From: Plutella xylostella
Taxonomy: Eukaryota; Arthropoda; Insecta; Lepidoptera; Plutellidae
Length of the DNA stretch: 64,000 nt
Assembly: GCF_932276165.1 (NCBI RefSeq)
Contig: NC_063994.1
Coordinates: 1,674,001-1,738,000, forward strand
Direction: 5' to 3'
A model generated the notes under the pieces. That model was not told the origin of the DNA, did no database searches, and worked only from the letters and a program-made list of their open reading frames with translations. Position numbers and translations under genes: made by a program. Of the stretch, positions 48,660 to 59,412 are shown piece after piece. Position 1 is the stretch's first letter. Each line of letters begins with the position of its first letter.

Positions 48660-48798
48660 GCCGAAAGTCCATCGCCGGCAAAACTGAGTTAGTTTAGCTT
48701 AGCTCGCATAGTTGAGCCAGTTTTTCATACATGTGCGTTTTCATACTATGCGAGCTAAGCTAAAATAACTTAGTTTAGCCTGCGATGGACGTTCGGCA
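48660..48798. mobile_element. MITE with TTAA duplication (piggyBac-like)
   Basis: GCCGAAAGTCCATCGCCGGC at the left pairs with GCGATGGACGTTCGGC at the right; pairing resumes through TTAGCTTAGCTCGCATAG for about 50 bp in total. TTAA flanks both sides (48656-48659 and 48799-48802), the target preference of piggyBac transposases. Confidence 0.82.
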
Positions 48799-48802
48799 TT
48801 AA

Positions 48803-49471
48803 GGTAACCTATACTTTTTTTTTTCTTCAGTTTCTTCTTTGTTCTCTCGTCGTTTGGGTCATACCTCATGGGACATTGAGCCGTTGCCTTCGATTGCAAC
48901 GCCTCAGTGACCCACAAAGCAGACTATTCTATGCCGATAGTGTTATGAGCGAATGATACAAAAGATTGAGATTGTGACTACAATATTATAGGGGGGTGTG
49001 TTTAGCCGATAAAACATACCCTCCTGTAATATCGTAGAATAGGGGTCTTCGGTCTTCAAAGTTCTGCAAGGTAAAAGTCAAATGACCATGGTATTAGTAC
49101 ACACACTAGAGCCAATTCTGAAGCAACTCAATATTCATTTAGTGTTGCCAGATTCCTAAAGTTGTTTATAATAAAGATAAAAAGTCATCCATGGAAAGTT
49201 TTTTTTTATAGACAGCTCTAAGTTTTTTGCTTCAGAATTACTCACATTTATAACTTAATGATTAATCTGGCCACCAACCATAGTACAGGTTCAATACTTC
49301 ACATAAACGTTACAAGTTAATGTCAAATGTTTCGTTTAGTTTATTTACCGCCAGAGGCGCTACTGTCTATGTTAGTAAACCTAACTTTCATAGTTTCCGC
49401 AAACTATAGAACCCTGTACTAGACATAGGTACATGAATCGATTCACTATGAGATCTATTGCCCGTTTTATA
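48803..49471. other. intron of the BLTP3-like gene
   Basis: A T-rich run and the phrase GTCATACCTCATGGGACATT (about 48865) look like repeat debris. No exon was recognised. Confidence 0.4.
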
Positions 49472-49642
49472 CAGGGTGTTGCAGAAGTGGTACGATAAGC
49501 CAAAGGGGGAGAATTCTGAACTGTTTTCGAATAATGAAGCAATTTTTATTCCCTGAATTTTCAATCGTCGCAGGCCAAAATTCATTCACAATAACCCTCC
49601 GAATTCACCCCTGGCCTACCACACTCATTCTCCAACACCCTG
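49472..49642. mobile_element. MITE abutting a splice donor
   Basis: CAGGGTGTTGCAGAA at the left and TTCTCCAACACCCTG at the right are inverted repeats flanked by TA (49470-49471, 49643-49644). Only 12 bases separate its target duplication from the exon boundary at 49657. A single end of the same family occurs near 42192. Confidence 0.82.
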
Positions 49643-49656
49643 TATCAAACACTTAC

Positions 49657-49967
49657 GCTCTCAGCTCCCGATTGTCCTCAGCTATCCTCGACAGCGTCAC
49701 CAGTCTTTTCTTCAGCTCCTCATTCTCCCAGCTCAGCCTGTCTATCCTCTCCTTGGCTTCCTCCATGTCTGGATGCGGCTGTGGCGTCGCCGGGGAGGTG
49801 ACAGTCGACGGCGTGGAGATTGGTGGACCTAGGCGGACTACTCCCGTCGTGTCTCTGGTTAAGCGGAGGTGGGTTAGGTCTAAGTCTAGCGGTTGTGGAG
49901 GCGGCGAGGAGATTGAGCGTGTCTGACGGTCTTCTATTAGGTGGAGTTTCACGTTTTCTATTAGTAC
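49657..49967 (-). CDS. BLTP3-like gene, exon ending in a coiled coil
   Basis: Minus-strand exon of 311 nt (acceptor TTCCAACAG, donor GTAAGT). It encodes 103 residues and leaves two bases. The N-terminal part VLIENVKLHLIEDRQTRSIS followed by PLDLDLTHLRLTRDTTGVV matches the repeating beta-groove style of bridge-like lipid transfer proteins, close to the IEN-hLHL-EDRP pattern I associate with UHRF1BP1/SHIP164. The C-terminal part, MEEAKERIDRLSWENEELKK and RIAEDNRELRA, is a coiled coil. A proline- and threonine-rich linker (STPSTVTSPATPQPHPD) separates them. The phase joins both neighbours. BLTP3 proteins transport lipids at endosomal contacts; that role is inferred from family resemblance. Confidence 0.85.
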
Positions 49968-50305
49968 CTGTTGGAATGAGTCACGGTTAGTTGTGAAATT
50001 AAATTCGGCAAACATAAAAAGTTATTTAGTTCCCAAAGTAAAATCTGGGGGAGCACCAAGCGATTTTTTATTTTTTATGCTCCGCCTATAGCAGCGTGTT
50101 GGTTTAAACACTAACACGAAAGGAGCCTTCCCAATTGATGTTACAACTTTTTTAAATTATATTGCCGTACTCCCTGGGCAGTCAGCGACTATCGCTATTA
50201 TGACTGTCTTATCATAATATAACTCAGAAGACGTGACAAATCTTAGACCAGCACTAGTATTTATCACCAACACGCTAAGAAGACATTAAAAATACTGGCA
50301 CAAAC
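49968..50305. other. short intron of the BLTP3-like gene
   Basis: Phase-0 intron of 338 bp. Nothing else was recognised. Confidence 0.6.
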
Positions 50306-50449
50306 CTCAAGCGGCATAGGAGGTTGAATGACCTCGTCCTCTATAAACTCGGCTAGAGCCAGGCAAGTGCTCATGTTCAGGGATATGCTCAGGTCCCGCA
50401 GCCTCGCTTCCAGTAGCTCTTCGAATACTGGCAGACCATCGCTGTCCAC
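50306..50449 (-). CDS. BLTP3-like gene, exon with NMSTCLALAEFIEDE motif
   Basis: Phase-0 minus-strand exon of 144 nt (acceptor AATATTCCAG, donor GTTTGT). It encodes 48 residues beginning VDSDGLPVFEELLEARLRDL and continuing SISLNMSTCLALAEFIEDE to PPMPLE. The amphipathic segment with NMST-LAL--FIEDE recalls the beta-groove repeat ends of UHRF1BP1/SHIP164 and related RBG proteins. It joins directly to VLIENVKLHL in the next exon. Confidence 0.85.
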
Positions 50450-50802
50450 CTGGAATATTTATGAAAATATGAAGTTTAATACACATAAATGGTGCTGTTA
50501 ATTTGAAATTACATGGTTAACTATGTGTCTCTAATAAATTGGTGGAAATGCGGGTCAAATAATTGCTTTTTATATGTGATAATGAAATCGTTACAGCATA
50601 GATGCGCCAGAGTTGCGCTATGAGCTGATTATCAACGTCTTTCACATCACGATTACTTTGAAATCGATGGGTTGCTCTGAACAGAGCATACACTTTTGAA
50701 GAATGAAACAAAAACTTTTGAATTTCACTACAAATGTGACTCCATTTCATTCTATCATTACCTACTAACTATTCCCTTATTTTTTTAAACACAAACCCTC
50801 AC

Positions 50803-50931
50803 CTTCCCATCATCAGGTCCTGGATGCCGCACCAGCCTCGCAGCCACCTTCGGCGTCTCTCGAGGCTTGAACTCGTCCTCTTCGTCCACTTGAGGCCCCG
50901 ACCAGGCTCGCGCTCGCATCGCAAACTTGTT
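50803..50931 (-). CDS. BLTP3-like gene, NKFAMRARAW exon
   Basis: Phase-0 minus-strand exon of 129 nt (acceptor CCGTTGCACAG, donor GTGAGG). It encodes 43 residues, starting NKFAMRARAWSGPQVDEEDE and continuing FKPRETPKVAARLVRHPGPD. The FKPRETPK stretch is charged and probably a loop between groove repeats. It splices in phase to VDSDGLPV downstream and follows AIPWDEFQ upstream. Confidence 0.82.
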
Positions 50932-53699
50932 CTGTGCAACGGTGGAATGTTGGATTCATTGTTGGATTGAGAAAAACGGTGGCTGTATGAAGGTGTTGTC
51001 TTTGCCGATGGACTTTTTTAAACGATTGCGGCGCCATCTGTTGAGCGTTTTACTAAACTATTTGGTCACTGAAAGTCCATCGGGAAAAACGTAATTTTCA
51101 CGCAAATGAGAAAGCTGTATGGTTGGTTACTATAGAGTCTATAGACAGTCATGTGCAACAATAAAATATTGTTGTGAATTGTCATTATTACAAGATTACG
51201 ATATCCCAAACATAGAATTATATCAGTGTAGATTTTGGACTAAGGGTCTGTTTCACAATGTCTGGTTAGTGGCTACCTGTCGGATAAAATACATGCTGTC
51301 ACTCTCTGTGATTATTTTATAGACAGTGACAGCATGTATTTTATCCGACAGGTAGCCACTAACCAGACATTGTGAAACAGACCCTAAATGTAATACTTGT
51401 AAGAATGAATTTGGATAATATGGCTTACGGTTTAAAATCATGCATAGCACACTTAAATCATGTTTATTATTGTGAAGTGTTGTGAGTCAAGTATAGTACC
51501 TAGGTAGTTTTTGAGCAGAGATAAAAATGCGTTTTTGAAACCATTCTAAGTAGTAAAATATGTGCTATAAGAGAAGATGTCTATAGAAAAATATAAATCA
51601 CTAGTGATAAATATTAGATATTTTTAAACTTGACATCATACAAATAGTTGAGTGGGAAGCCAGGCCTATGTTTTTTTAAACTCATGCCATGATATAAACA
51701 TTTTCTAGTTCACCATGCTCGGTTTATGGATTGAGAATTAAAGCTATTTCGAAAAAAAATACACCATATGGTATATATAGATGTCAGCTTCAAATTCTTA
51801 ATTCAGATACCGTTTGAAAACCATTTCGTGTCATCTCAAACAATCCGGGGGTCTAGATTTCTAGAGCAAGCAATTGAAAAACTGTAAGAATAACCTATTT
51901 ACTTGGAAAAGTATTCTGTAGGTGTAAGGTAAATAGTACATAATATAGGATGTGAAAGGCAGTCACTGTGCAGAGTACAATACCTGAACATCGTCAGACA
52001 GCAATAGTAAAAGCTAAGAAACAGTGAGTTAGGTATATAGACAGAAATAGCTTGAGAAGCGAGCGCGAAAATATTTCCAAATTCACATAAAAATATAGTA
52101 TTTATACGTAGTTGCAGATTCATTATTCTGAGCATCTTACAAGAAAATTAGATTGCTAGCAACACCGGCGACGCGAAACAAAGCTCTCTCATTGGCTGGT
52201 AGACGGAAATACATAATCAGACTCCGTGATTGGCTAAGCCGCGTCGGCAGTGCTGCTACCATTCCAACAACCACCGTCGCTTCCACCCGCACCCGCCATT
52301 TTGGAAATACTTCCGTTACAAGCACACACAAAACCCCCTTGGCTACGACACAAGACCTCTACATTCTAGTCGGCACTTAAACAATATGAAACCACTACTT
52401 GGTGTCGAAATAACGAGTCGCCTCGGGACAAATACCTTGGTTCGGTTCTTTCAGGCGATAGCCGAGTGGGCGGGCATTGCCAAAGAGAAAACACACATAG
52501 ACCAATAGTTAGAGAGAAAATTATTACATCAATGCGTTCAAGTATGTTAAGCTTCATTTAAAATGGTATGGAAAATGACATTGGAATGAACGAATGGTAC
52601 GCAATTTGATTCGTATGCATAGTTCTTAATGTATATGCAATAGTTTATAGTTAGATGTTTGATGAAATAACTAGTGTGGTTAAATGAAGCTTTACATACT
52701 TAGAACGACTGAAAAAACAGCGATAATCTTATACAATGGTAGGTACGATGGATGTGAAATGTTTGGGTAAAATCAATGCACAGTAGGGAAGATTTATAGT
52801 AACATTGCAACTGTATGCAGCATGTATTGCCATAGATAGAATACGATTTTTTAATACCAAGACCTCAGGAAAGCATATTTTTGTTTCCAAAGTCTTTTCC
52901 AAAAGATTAACCTTATTACAGACATTTTCGTAAACATTACGTCATCTAAAACCAATTTTTTCATGTTACTATACAGCTTCCCAACTAGTTGACATTGTGA
53001 TTAGGGGGTAAATGGTACAAAGTCATGCAAAACGAAATATTATCACATGATCCACTATACTGACGTTAAATAAATACATTGAAAGGTGAGATACATGCTT
53101 GAATGGACTGAAAATGTGTCTCTGAATAGGTACCCTGTACGACTGTTTAAAAATATTATTAAAATTTTGAATGTATTATCCAATAAAGCACACCAACAAT
53201 GAAAAGACATAGGATCACATTTTGATGTAAACAAATGACTGACATGTTGGGCACATGTTGTAAAATTATGGTGGTGAGTGTGACTGATATAGGAGTGTGT
53301 GGATATTTCAGGCTACAGTTATTAGAACATACTTATTTCCCCCTAGAAGGTATAAGATTATTAAATACCTTAAGTATACAACTAAAAAAATATACAAAGT
53401 TAGTAATTTCTAATTTGTGCAACAGAAAATAAGTAGGTTTTAACTAACCGTAGTCTACAGAATTCAATAGTTTATTTCGTTCAAAATCTCGATTGCAATA
53501 TCATGAATAACTAACACCAGAAAGAATATTTGCGTAAGAGAAGAAAAAAAAGTAAAGAATCGAGATGGCGACGACAAAATCCAAATCAGAATATCTGACT
53601 TGAAACTTTTATAAATCCTTAATCCCAAAGCCAGCACATCGACACGGCAACCCTACCCCAATTCCAACAGACATAACCTACAATCGTTCGGCAACATAC
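50932..53699. other. intron of the BLTP3-like gene
   Basis: Apart from the MITE at 51244-51384 (separate entry) nothing was recognised. Overlapping frames at 52137-52557 on both strands lack motifs. Confidence 0.45.
51244..51384. mobile_element. Tourist-like MITE with near-perfect hairpin, copy 1
   Basis: GGGTCTGTTTCACAATGTCT begins a roughly 60-bp arm that is exactly reverse-complemented at the right end, around a short loop near 51315. TAA flanks both ends (51241-51243 and 51385-51387). The same family is at 62115-62260, and a fragment lies near 44440. The TAA duplication and GGG ends suggest PIF/Harbinger. The near-perfect arms suggest recent insertion. Confidence 0.87.
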
Positions 53700-53834
53700 C
53701 TGGAACTCATCCCACGGTATAGCGTTGCATTCGTCAGCGATCAGATCGTCTGCAACAAACCGCAGCGCCGTGCTGTCGCCCACACTCTCATACACCGCAT
53801 GTAGATTATTCAATCGCCACGTACACGTAGATAT
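53700..53834 (-). CDS. BLTP3-like gene, most upstream exon in the window
   Basis: Phase-0 minus-strand exon of 135 nt with a strong acceptor (GGATTCTCTCTGCAG) and a CAG/GTATGT donor. It encodes 45 residues, starting ISTCTWRLNNLHAVYESVGD and ending IADECNAIPWDEFQ, which reads on into NKFAMRARAW. The chorein N-terminus expected for the family is not in the window, so further exons should lie beyond 64000 or were missed. The frame is also open upstream to an ATG at 53861 (MYISGFSLQ), so an internal start cannot be excluded. Confidence 0.8.
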
Positions 53835-53903
53835 CTGCAGAGAGAATCCAGAGATGTACATCTTAACGCATCAGCAGCCGACCCAATCTTCGGCAGCGGC
53901 GGC

Positions 53904-53913
53904 GGTTTATATA
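53904..53913 (-). promoter_or_regulatory. TATA-like box upstream of the 53700-53834 exon
   Basis: TATATAAACC on the minus strand lies about 45-50 bp before the ATG at 53861. A start site about 30 bp downstream would leave a 20-nt leader. This would yield a BLTP3 fragment without its N-terminus. The strong splice acceptor between the ATG and the exon argues that the sequence may be ordinary intron. Confidence 0.3.
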
Positions 53914-54015
53914 CACGGATTTTTTCTGATCAACACCTTTCGCTCTAAGAGCTGATGTTGACCAGAGTTTGCGTCGGGTCGACCACTGATACCACAATTC
54001 TGACAGACAGCTGAA

Positions 54016-54140
54016 GGCCTAGCACGAAGCACAAGACGCGCACGTCAAGACGTGACAAAAGTATTCCATCGTACTCGCTCTTGAAGCCGTAAAACTTTTG
54101 TCACGCCTTGGGGTGTGTGTCTTGCGCCCCGTGCTAGGCC
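54016..54140. mobile_element. foldback element, about 47-bp arms
   Basis: GGCCTAGCACGAAGCACAAG at the left pairs at about 80% with the right arm that ends CCCCGTGCTAGGCC; ACGTGACAAAAGT and ACTTTTGTCACG close the stem. The target duplication is unclear. Confidence 0.65.
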
Positions 54141-54680
54141 CCGATGATCGCAAGGACGTCTCACCACGTCGCGTCGCCGGCACGAGCTGGTGACAGAGTG
54201 GTCGCTGGGAGACGAGGATCGTTCCACCACTTCCGCCGCGACTTCGACGCCGCTGGACGCGCGGCCATGCTCGAACTCACTGCAGACAGATGAGTTACGT
54301 TACAGTTTGTTACCTAGGAAGCAGGTTAGTTGAAGAATGGGCAGAACACAAGTTTAGGTCCCCTTGGAATGTGTCCAAATTGCACGCAAAGGCGCTATTA
54401 ATTTATAGTAAGGACGCGCTTCGAATCCTTGAGTCAAAGTTACAGCCGAGTTTGCAACGTGACACTAGTCATGTATTTTTATTTTTATTAACGTGGTATA
54501 CTGCTGCTTTGTTCAGTGCTGCTTTCAGTTCCGGCTAGTATAGTAGTTGAAACTCAAAGTCTTTTCAGACTAGGGTGATATTAAATCAACACGTAAACTT
54601 ATTTAAGTTTAAACCCGTGTTCAGCGTATCAATACAAATTCAATTAAATTGCTACGGGTTGGCTTGTAAAAATTTACAGA

Positions 54681-55230
54681 ATCGTATCTTCGTTACAACT
54701 CTATCTCGTTTCAAAAACTGTCATGGCCGCCCAACGTCATTCAAGTCGTGGTGCAGGGCGGGGCAGGATGCGCTTCGGTGCAAAGCGTATGCAAGCAATA
54801 TTGATTTATACTGAAACCGGTTTCCAGAGTACGTTGATTCAAATTCGAATATGCAAAGTGTACCCGGGATAGGACAGTATCTTTGTTACATCAACTACTC
54901 TATCGCGTTTCAAAAACTATCATGGCCGCCCAACCTCAGTCAAGTCGTGGTGCAGGGCGGGCAGGATGCGCTTCGATGCATGCAAAATTGATTTACACTG
55001 GGACCGGTTACCAGAGTAGGTAGGTAGGTATTTTTGAATATGGAAGATGTACCCTGGATAGGACCGTATCTTTGATACGTCAGCATCATCTCTATCTCGT
55101 TTCAAAAACTGTCATGGCCGCCCAAGTTCTGTCATGTCGTGGTGCAGGGCGGGGCAGGATGCGCTTCGCTGCAACGCGCATGCAAGCCCCACCCCGGTTA
55201 TTGATTTGTACTGGGAGTCAGAGGGGTGGG
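54681..55230. repeat. about 190-bp tandem repeat, nearly three units
   Basis: Units start near 54681, 54876 and 55065. Each carries TCTCGTTTCAAAAACTGTCA then TGGCCGCCCAA, GTCGTGGTGCAGGGCGGG, CAGGATGCGCTTCG, GCATGCAA and TTGATTTATACTG, and ends ACCC-GGATAGGAC. The third unit runs into the G-rich array that follows. No open frame crosses the units. Confidence 0.85.
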
Positions 55231-57900
55231 GGGAGTAGACAGTCTATTAATAGACATTTTCGCCTTCGATCCCGGGAATACGGGTGGAAGTTCCGGGTCG
55301 GAAATTCAAATTGATTCCGCAGCCATGTTGGCAAAACACAAAAAAGAACGATACTCATGATTCAAGCATTAAATAATAAATAGTTAAATAATAGAATGAA
55401 ATCAATAAGTAGAAAGGTTGAAAAGATGTAAGAAACTTACTCGAAGGTAGAGCTCTAGCAACCAAATTCACAATCACAGCACAATTCATTTTTTTTCCAA
55501 TTAAAAGTTGCGTCACGCTAGGAGTTCGACTGTACCACGACACTGCCGGGTCAACAATGGTCTACTTGACCGGTTCCACGGTTGAGGCAGGTCAGCGCGC
55601 ATGCGAGGCGGGGGGGTTAACATTGATTTATGAGTGGGGTAAGGGGGTGGGCGGGAGTAGACAGTCTAGAACAGTCCGTTAGGTAGACAAGACAGGGTAG
55701 ACAGGATGGATGTATGGGTTTACTGGAAAACGAAACTATGAATAAAGAATGCTTAGCTAATAAGGCGTGAATGTTTATGTTGCCTGAATACAGGTAAGAT
55801 GATTGTGTGTTCACAACAGGTAACACAGGAAATAATTATTTGTATTAGCCGCGTTTGCTAATATAAATACAATATGGCGACTGTATTGTTTGAAGATCGG
55901 GTTACGTCCACATAATAATATATTAAGTAAAGTCTTGCCTATTATGCGCGCGCAGGCAGGGTGGGGTTGTATCGATTTCTACGGGCGTTGGTGGGGTGGG
56001 GAGAGTAGACAGTCTATAAATAGAGGGGGGAAGATGATTATACAGGCTCGTTATTTTTGAAAATCATGAAATGATATAGGGTTACGGAAATCCATGCGAA
56101 ACTTACATACTCGTACTAATATAAAGTCCATCAGCAGATAAATCACAATCACAGCTTCAAAAACTAAGCTCGAAAGGAGGAAACGACCGTTTAACAGCAC
56201 GACCAAGTCGACAATGTTTTATTTCAGGACTTCAGGTTGAGGTAGGTCCCCCCCTTTTCAGGGCCACGCCCATGAGTTGGGGAAGGGGGAGGGGTAAGAT
56301 AATATCGATTTACGGGTGGGTGGGGGAGTAGACAGTATATTAAGAGATCTGTTACTTAGAAACACCCCCAGGGTAGACATTTTGTATTACTGCTTAAAAA
56401 ATATATTGATAAATTTTCTATTTCACACTCACAGTGCATGCGCAGAGTGGAGAAGGAGTAAGATAATGTAACATTGATTTATGGGTGGGGCAGGGAGTAG
56501 ACAGTCTATAAAAGTTCCGTTATTTTGACACACCCCGAGCATTTACCTTTGGGGGAGACTCAAAATACCTAATTATAACCTAAACTGTCGAGACGGCAGC
56601 AAAAAGCTTTCTTGAAATTCGCGCGCGCGCGCAATCGAGGTGAGGAATAGAAAGATAATATTCATTTAAGCGTCTGAGATCGGGGAGTAAACATTCCAAT
56701 AGAGACGAGAAAAGTGGATCCACCTTTTCTCGCTGTTTTTCAGACAAGAAGCGAGTAGACAGTCTATAAGTAGAGGCCGGTACTCATTGACATAAAAGTC
56801 GCCAACAAAGTTATATTTCACAAAAGACGAGCATGCATATGGGGGAGATGTAAAATAAGATAGATTTATGGGTAACTAATCGTATGAGTGGAGTAGGCAG
56901 CCTATATGACTATGAAAAATTCCCGGAGGGATTGGGAGACTTAAAAAGGAACCGGTAGACTATGTACTGAGCAGTGGGCACGCAATGTTGAGTAAAATAA
57001 GCTTCATTTATGTGTATGGTGGGGGGAGTAGACAGTCTATTAAAGCTAATAGACATAAAATTTCAAATAAGCGCGAGCATCCTAGGAAAGTGGTAGAAAG
57101 TATACATTTGTACCGGGAAACATAATATAATAAAGAAAACAGATGGAAGAGGAATACGCCATGATGTATTAAGAAGACCACGTAAAAACGCCATCAACCT
57201 GTGAGAAACGCTAAAACGACGCCAGCTTGTACATATTATCACATATTATCAAAAATACAATAGTCAGAGTAGCACTTACCAAACATGTCGATAAACCAGC
57301 CACTGCTTCTTCACAAAGTGATGCAAATATTCTACTCAGAGACTACTGTTCTGTTGAGTGATCAAGAAGAGAATGGTCCAGGGCTCAGATTCACCGAATA
57401 TTTATAGTGGCTATCCCCACTACTGACAAGCGACGCGCACATAAGGTGGGCGTTAGGTAATATTGATTTATGGGGTGGGGTGGGGAGTAGACACTCTATT
57501 ATAGTCTCGTTGCTTGGGCAACGGGGGGGCACCCCTTTTGGGGGGAAACTAGGGGTGTAGAGGATTATGTGTTTATTTTCGTTTATTCTTTTTTAATTTC
57601 AACCCTCCTACTCTCTGTGATTCGGCGCGCAGGTGTAGCGAAATTATATTGATTTATGGAGGGACGGAGAGGATAAAAATAGACAGTCTAGATTACTGTA
57701 TTCAGAGTTACCTATAGGACTGTAGGGAGGGTGGTGGTGGCTATATAATGTTTGCCGTTCCACAGTGAAACATCACACACCATCAAGCTATAAGTACAAT
57801 GTACAAACATCATATTCAGGTAAATATGATTTATGTACTACCTACCACCCACCGCCACCCTAAAAAGGGGGTACCCCATCTGGGGAGGGATAATATTGAT
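55231..57900. repeat. array of diverged promoter-like units with TAGACAGTCTA dyad
   Basis: At least nine units, spaced 160-460 bp, share one order on the plus strand. First a GCGCATGCGC-like block, then AATATTGATTTATGGG, a GGGTGGGG stretch, GAGTAGACAGTCTAT, and TAAATAG or similar. Cores are at about 55234, 55656, 56004, 56336, 56496, 56754, 57026, 57486 and 57680; weaker ones are near 56686 and 56893. On the minus strand three units contain homologous sequence ending in GTAAGT donors (near 55440, 56103 and 57287), two of them sharing GCTGTGATTGTGA. The layout looks like repeated promoter plus first exon, but no gene start is proven. Outlying single motifs occur near 61350 and 61855. Confidence 0.7.
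56706..56733. repeat. perfect-stem palindrome within the array
   Basis: CGAGAAAAGTGGATCCAC is followed by CTTTTCTCG, a hairpin with a 13-bp arm centred on GGATCC. It interrupts one array unit. Confidence 0.7.
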
Positions 57901-58280
57901 TTATGTGTTCCTAGGTAAGCTAATTATATTTAGATGCATAGGGACTTTCTGTATCTAGATTTTTAGATAAAACGCAAAAAAATTAATAGATTACATGGTA
58001 TCAGCGTATGCGATATAAGTGCCTCTTATTTAGTACTTTAACTGGATGCCTAAGATTTGTCTCTCATAAATTAATCTGTTGACATAATCCTGTTTTTCAA
58101 AGTTATGGGGGATGATTTATAGCCACTAAAGTTGGAGCCGATTTTTCTTAAGAATACGACTTATACCTTGACCTTAAGAAATGCGGCAACAGGTGGCAGC
58201 ATAATATGTTTGGGGGAGTCTATGATAAAGACTGACTTGGATTTTATCTTGCTTTGAATTGGTAGATGAGAGTTTTATTA
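57901..58280. other. non-coding DNA right of the array
   Basis: No exon or repeat was recognised. Confidence 0.45.
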
Positions 58281-58513
58281 CACTCACGGCCAATGAAAAA
58301 GTTCCACTCACAAAATTTCGACACCAAATGACTGCCATTTTTTCAATGATTTCATTTAAAATTTTAACAAAATGTTATCGTTTTAAGTTGTTAATATCCT
58401 AACGCTCTGTAAAATGTACTTTAATGCTGCAGAAAGCGTTATTAGGCTAGCCTTTTCCGTTTAGGAGTAATTTGATGCTTTTCTCAGTGGAACCTTTTCA
58501 TTGCCCGTGAGTG
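58281..58513. mobile_element. mariner-like MITE, copy 2
   Basis: CACTCACGGCCAATGAAAAA and CATTGCCCGTGAGTG are inverted termini flanked by TA. The internal AAAAGTTCCACTCACAAAAT and ACACCAAATG are shared with 31626-31841. Confidence 0.82.
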
Positions 58514-59412
58514 TACCTATATGTATATCACCTGTATGATGTATGTAACTTTTTAAGCGTACGGCGCACCTTCGGCGGTTATTGACAGTCTAGAGTTGTC
58601 AGTCTGACTGACAAATGCTAGTCTAGATTTATTTTCTGTCACGGACATGCTAACTCTATAAGTTACCAGTCTACAGTCTGTCTCGGCCAAAGCATCATGA
58701 ATCAATAATCAACTCCCGATTTTCCCCTTGCGGGTGGCAGTAGGGGGTGTATCGTATACAATTACATGTATTATGTCTTTTGATCTCTTTACATGGTCCC
58801 CGCTCGTCTATTTATAACATCTGTAGCTACGACGTTGTTATATGGGGGTTAATAAATCAATGATTTCGTCTGGCGCATTTGCGCAGTAAACCTCTTCTAT
58901 CATGATGTTGTCGGTAATTTTTATTTTAATTAGCCACATAAAAACAATGATGAAACTCAGGATCAATATCATATTTAACGGGTAATACACTATCAAAGTA
59001 CGACCGGAGCCGTAAGGCTGCCGCTACCAGACAACATTTATAACACACCTATTTTGAAAGACTTAAAAAAAATGGTGATAATTAATGATAATGTTCAAGT
59101 ACGTACTGCCACAGTACTCGTCCTTACTATTCTACCCTTCAGCCTTCTTAAAATGCTGAGCGTGCGACGCTCAAGGTTAGGGTGGCAACGATACATCTTG
59201 GCACGAAAACCTGTTGGATGTTGGCACTGTGAGGGGTGATCTTGTAAGGTGAAGGTCATTATATTCAGGGTCACATAAAATTTCGTTGGAAAGGTATTGG
59301 ACTGATGTGTGGAACAGCTGTTTTTTACGTTTTCAGATTTGGCTCGTAATGAAATGTGTTCATTATATCGTTATAAGACTGTAGAGGCGTGAAACTTTTG
59401 GATAGCGAACCA
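58514..59412. other. non-coding DNA left of the minisatellite
   Basis: A small dyad, GACAGTCTAGA...TCTAG, occurs near 58585-58630. The plus-strand frame 59054-59239 has no motif. Confidence 0.4.

Noticed and set aside
53235..53432. Plus-strand 65-codon frame as a gene
   Set aside because: AT-rich, no motif, antisense inside an intron of the BLTP3-like gene.
55355..55543. Minus-strand frame starting MSWYSRTPSVTQLL as a gene
   Set aside because: It falls inside the repeat array. Only the GTAAGT donor is noteworthy, and the homologous unit near 56100 does not keep the frame.
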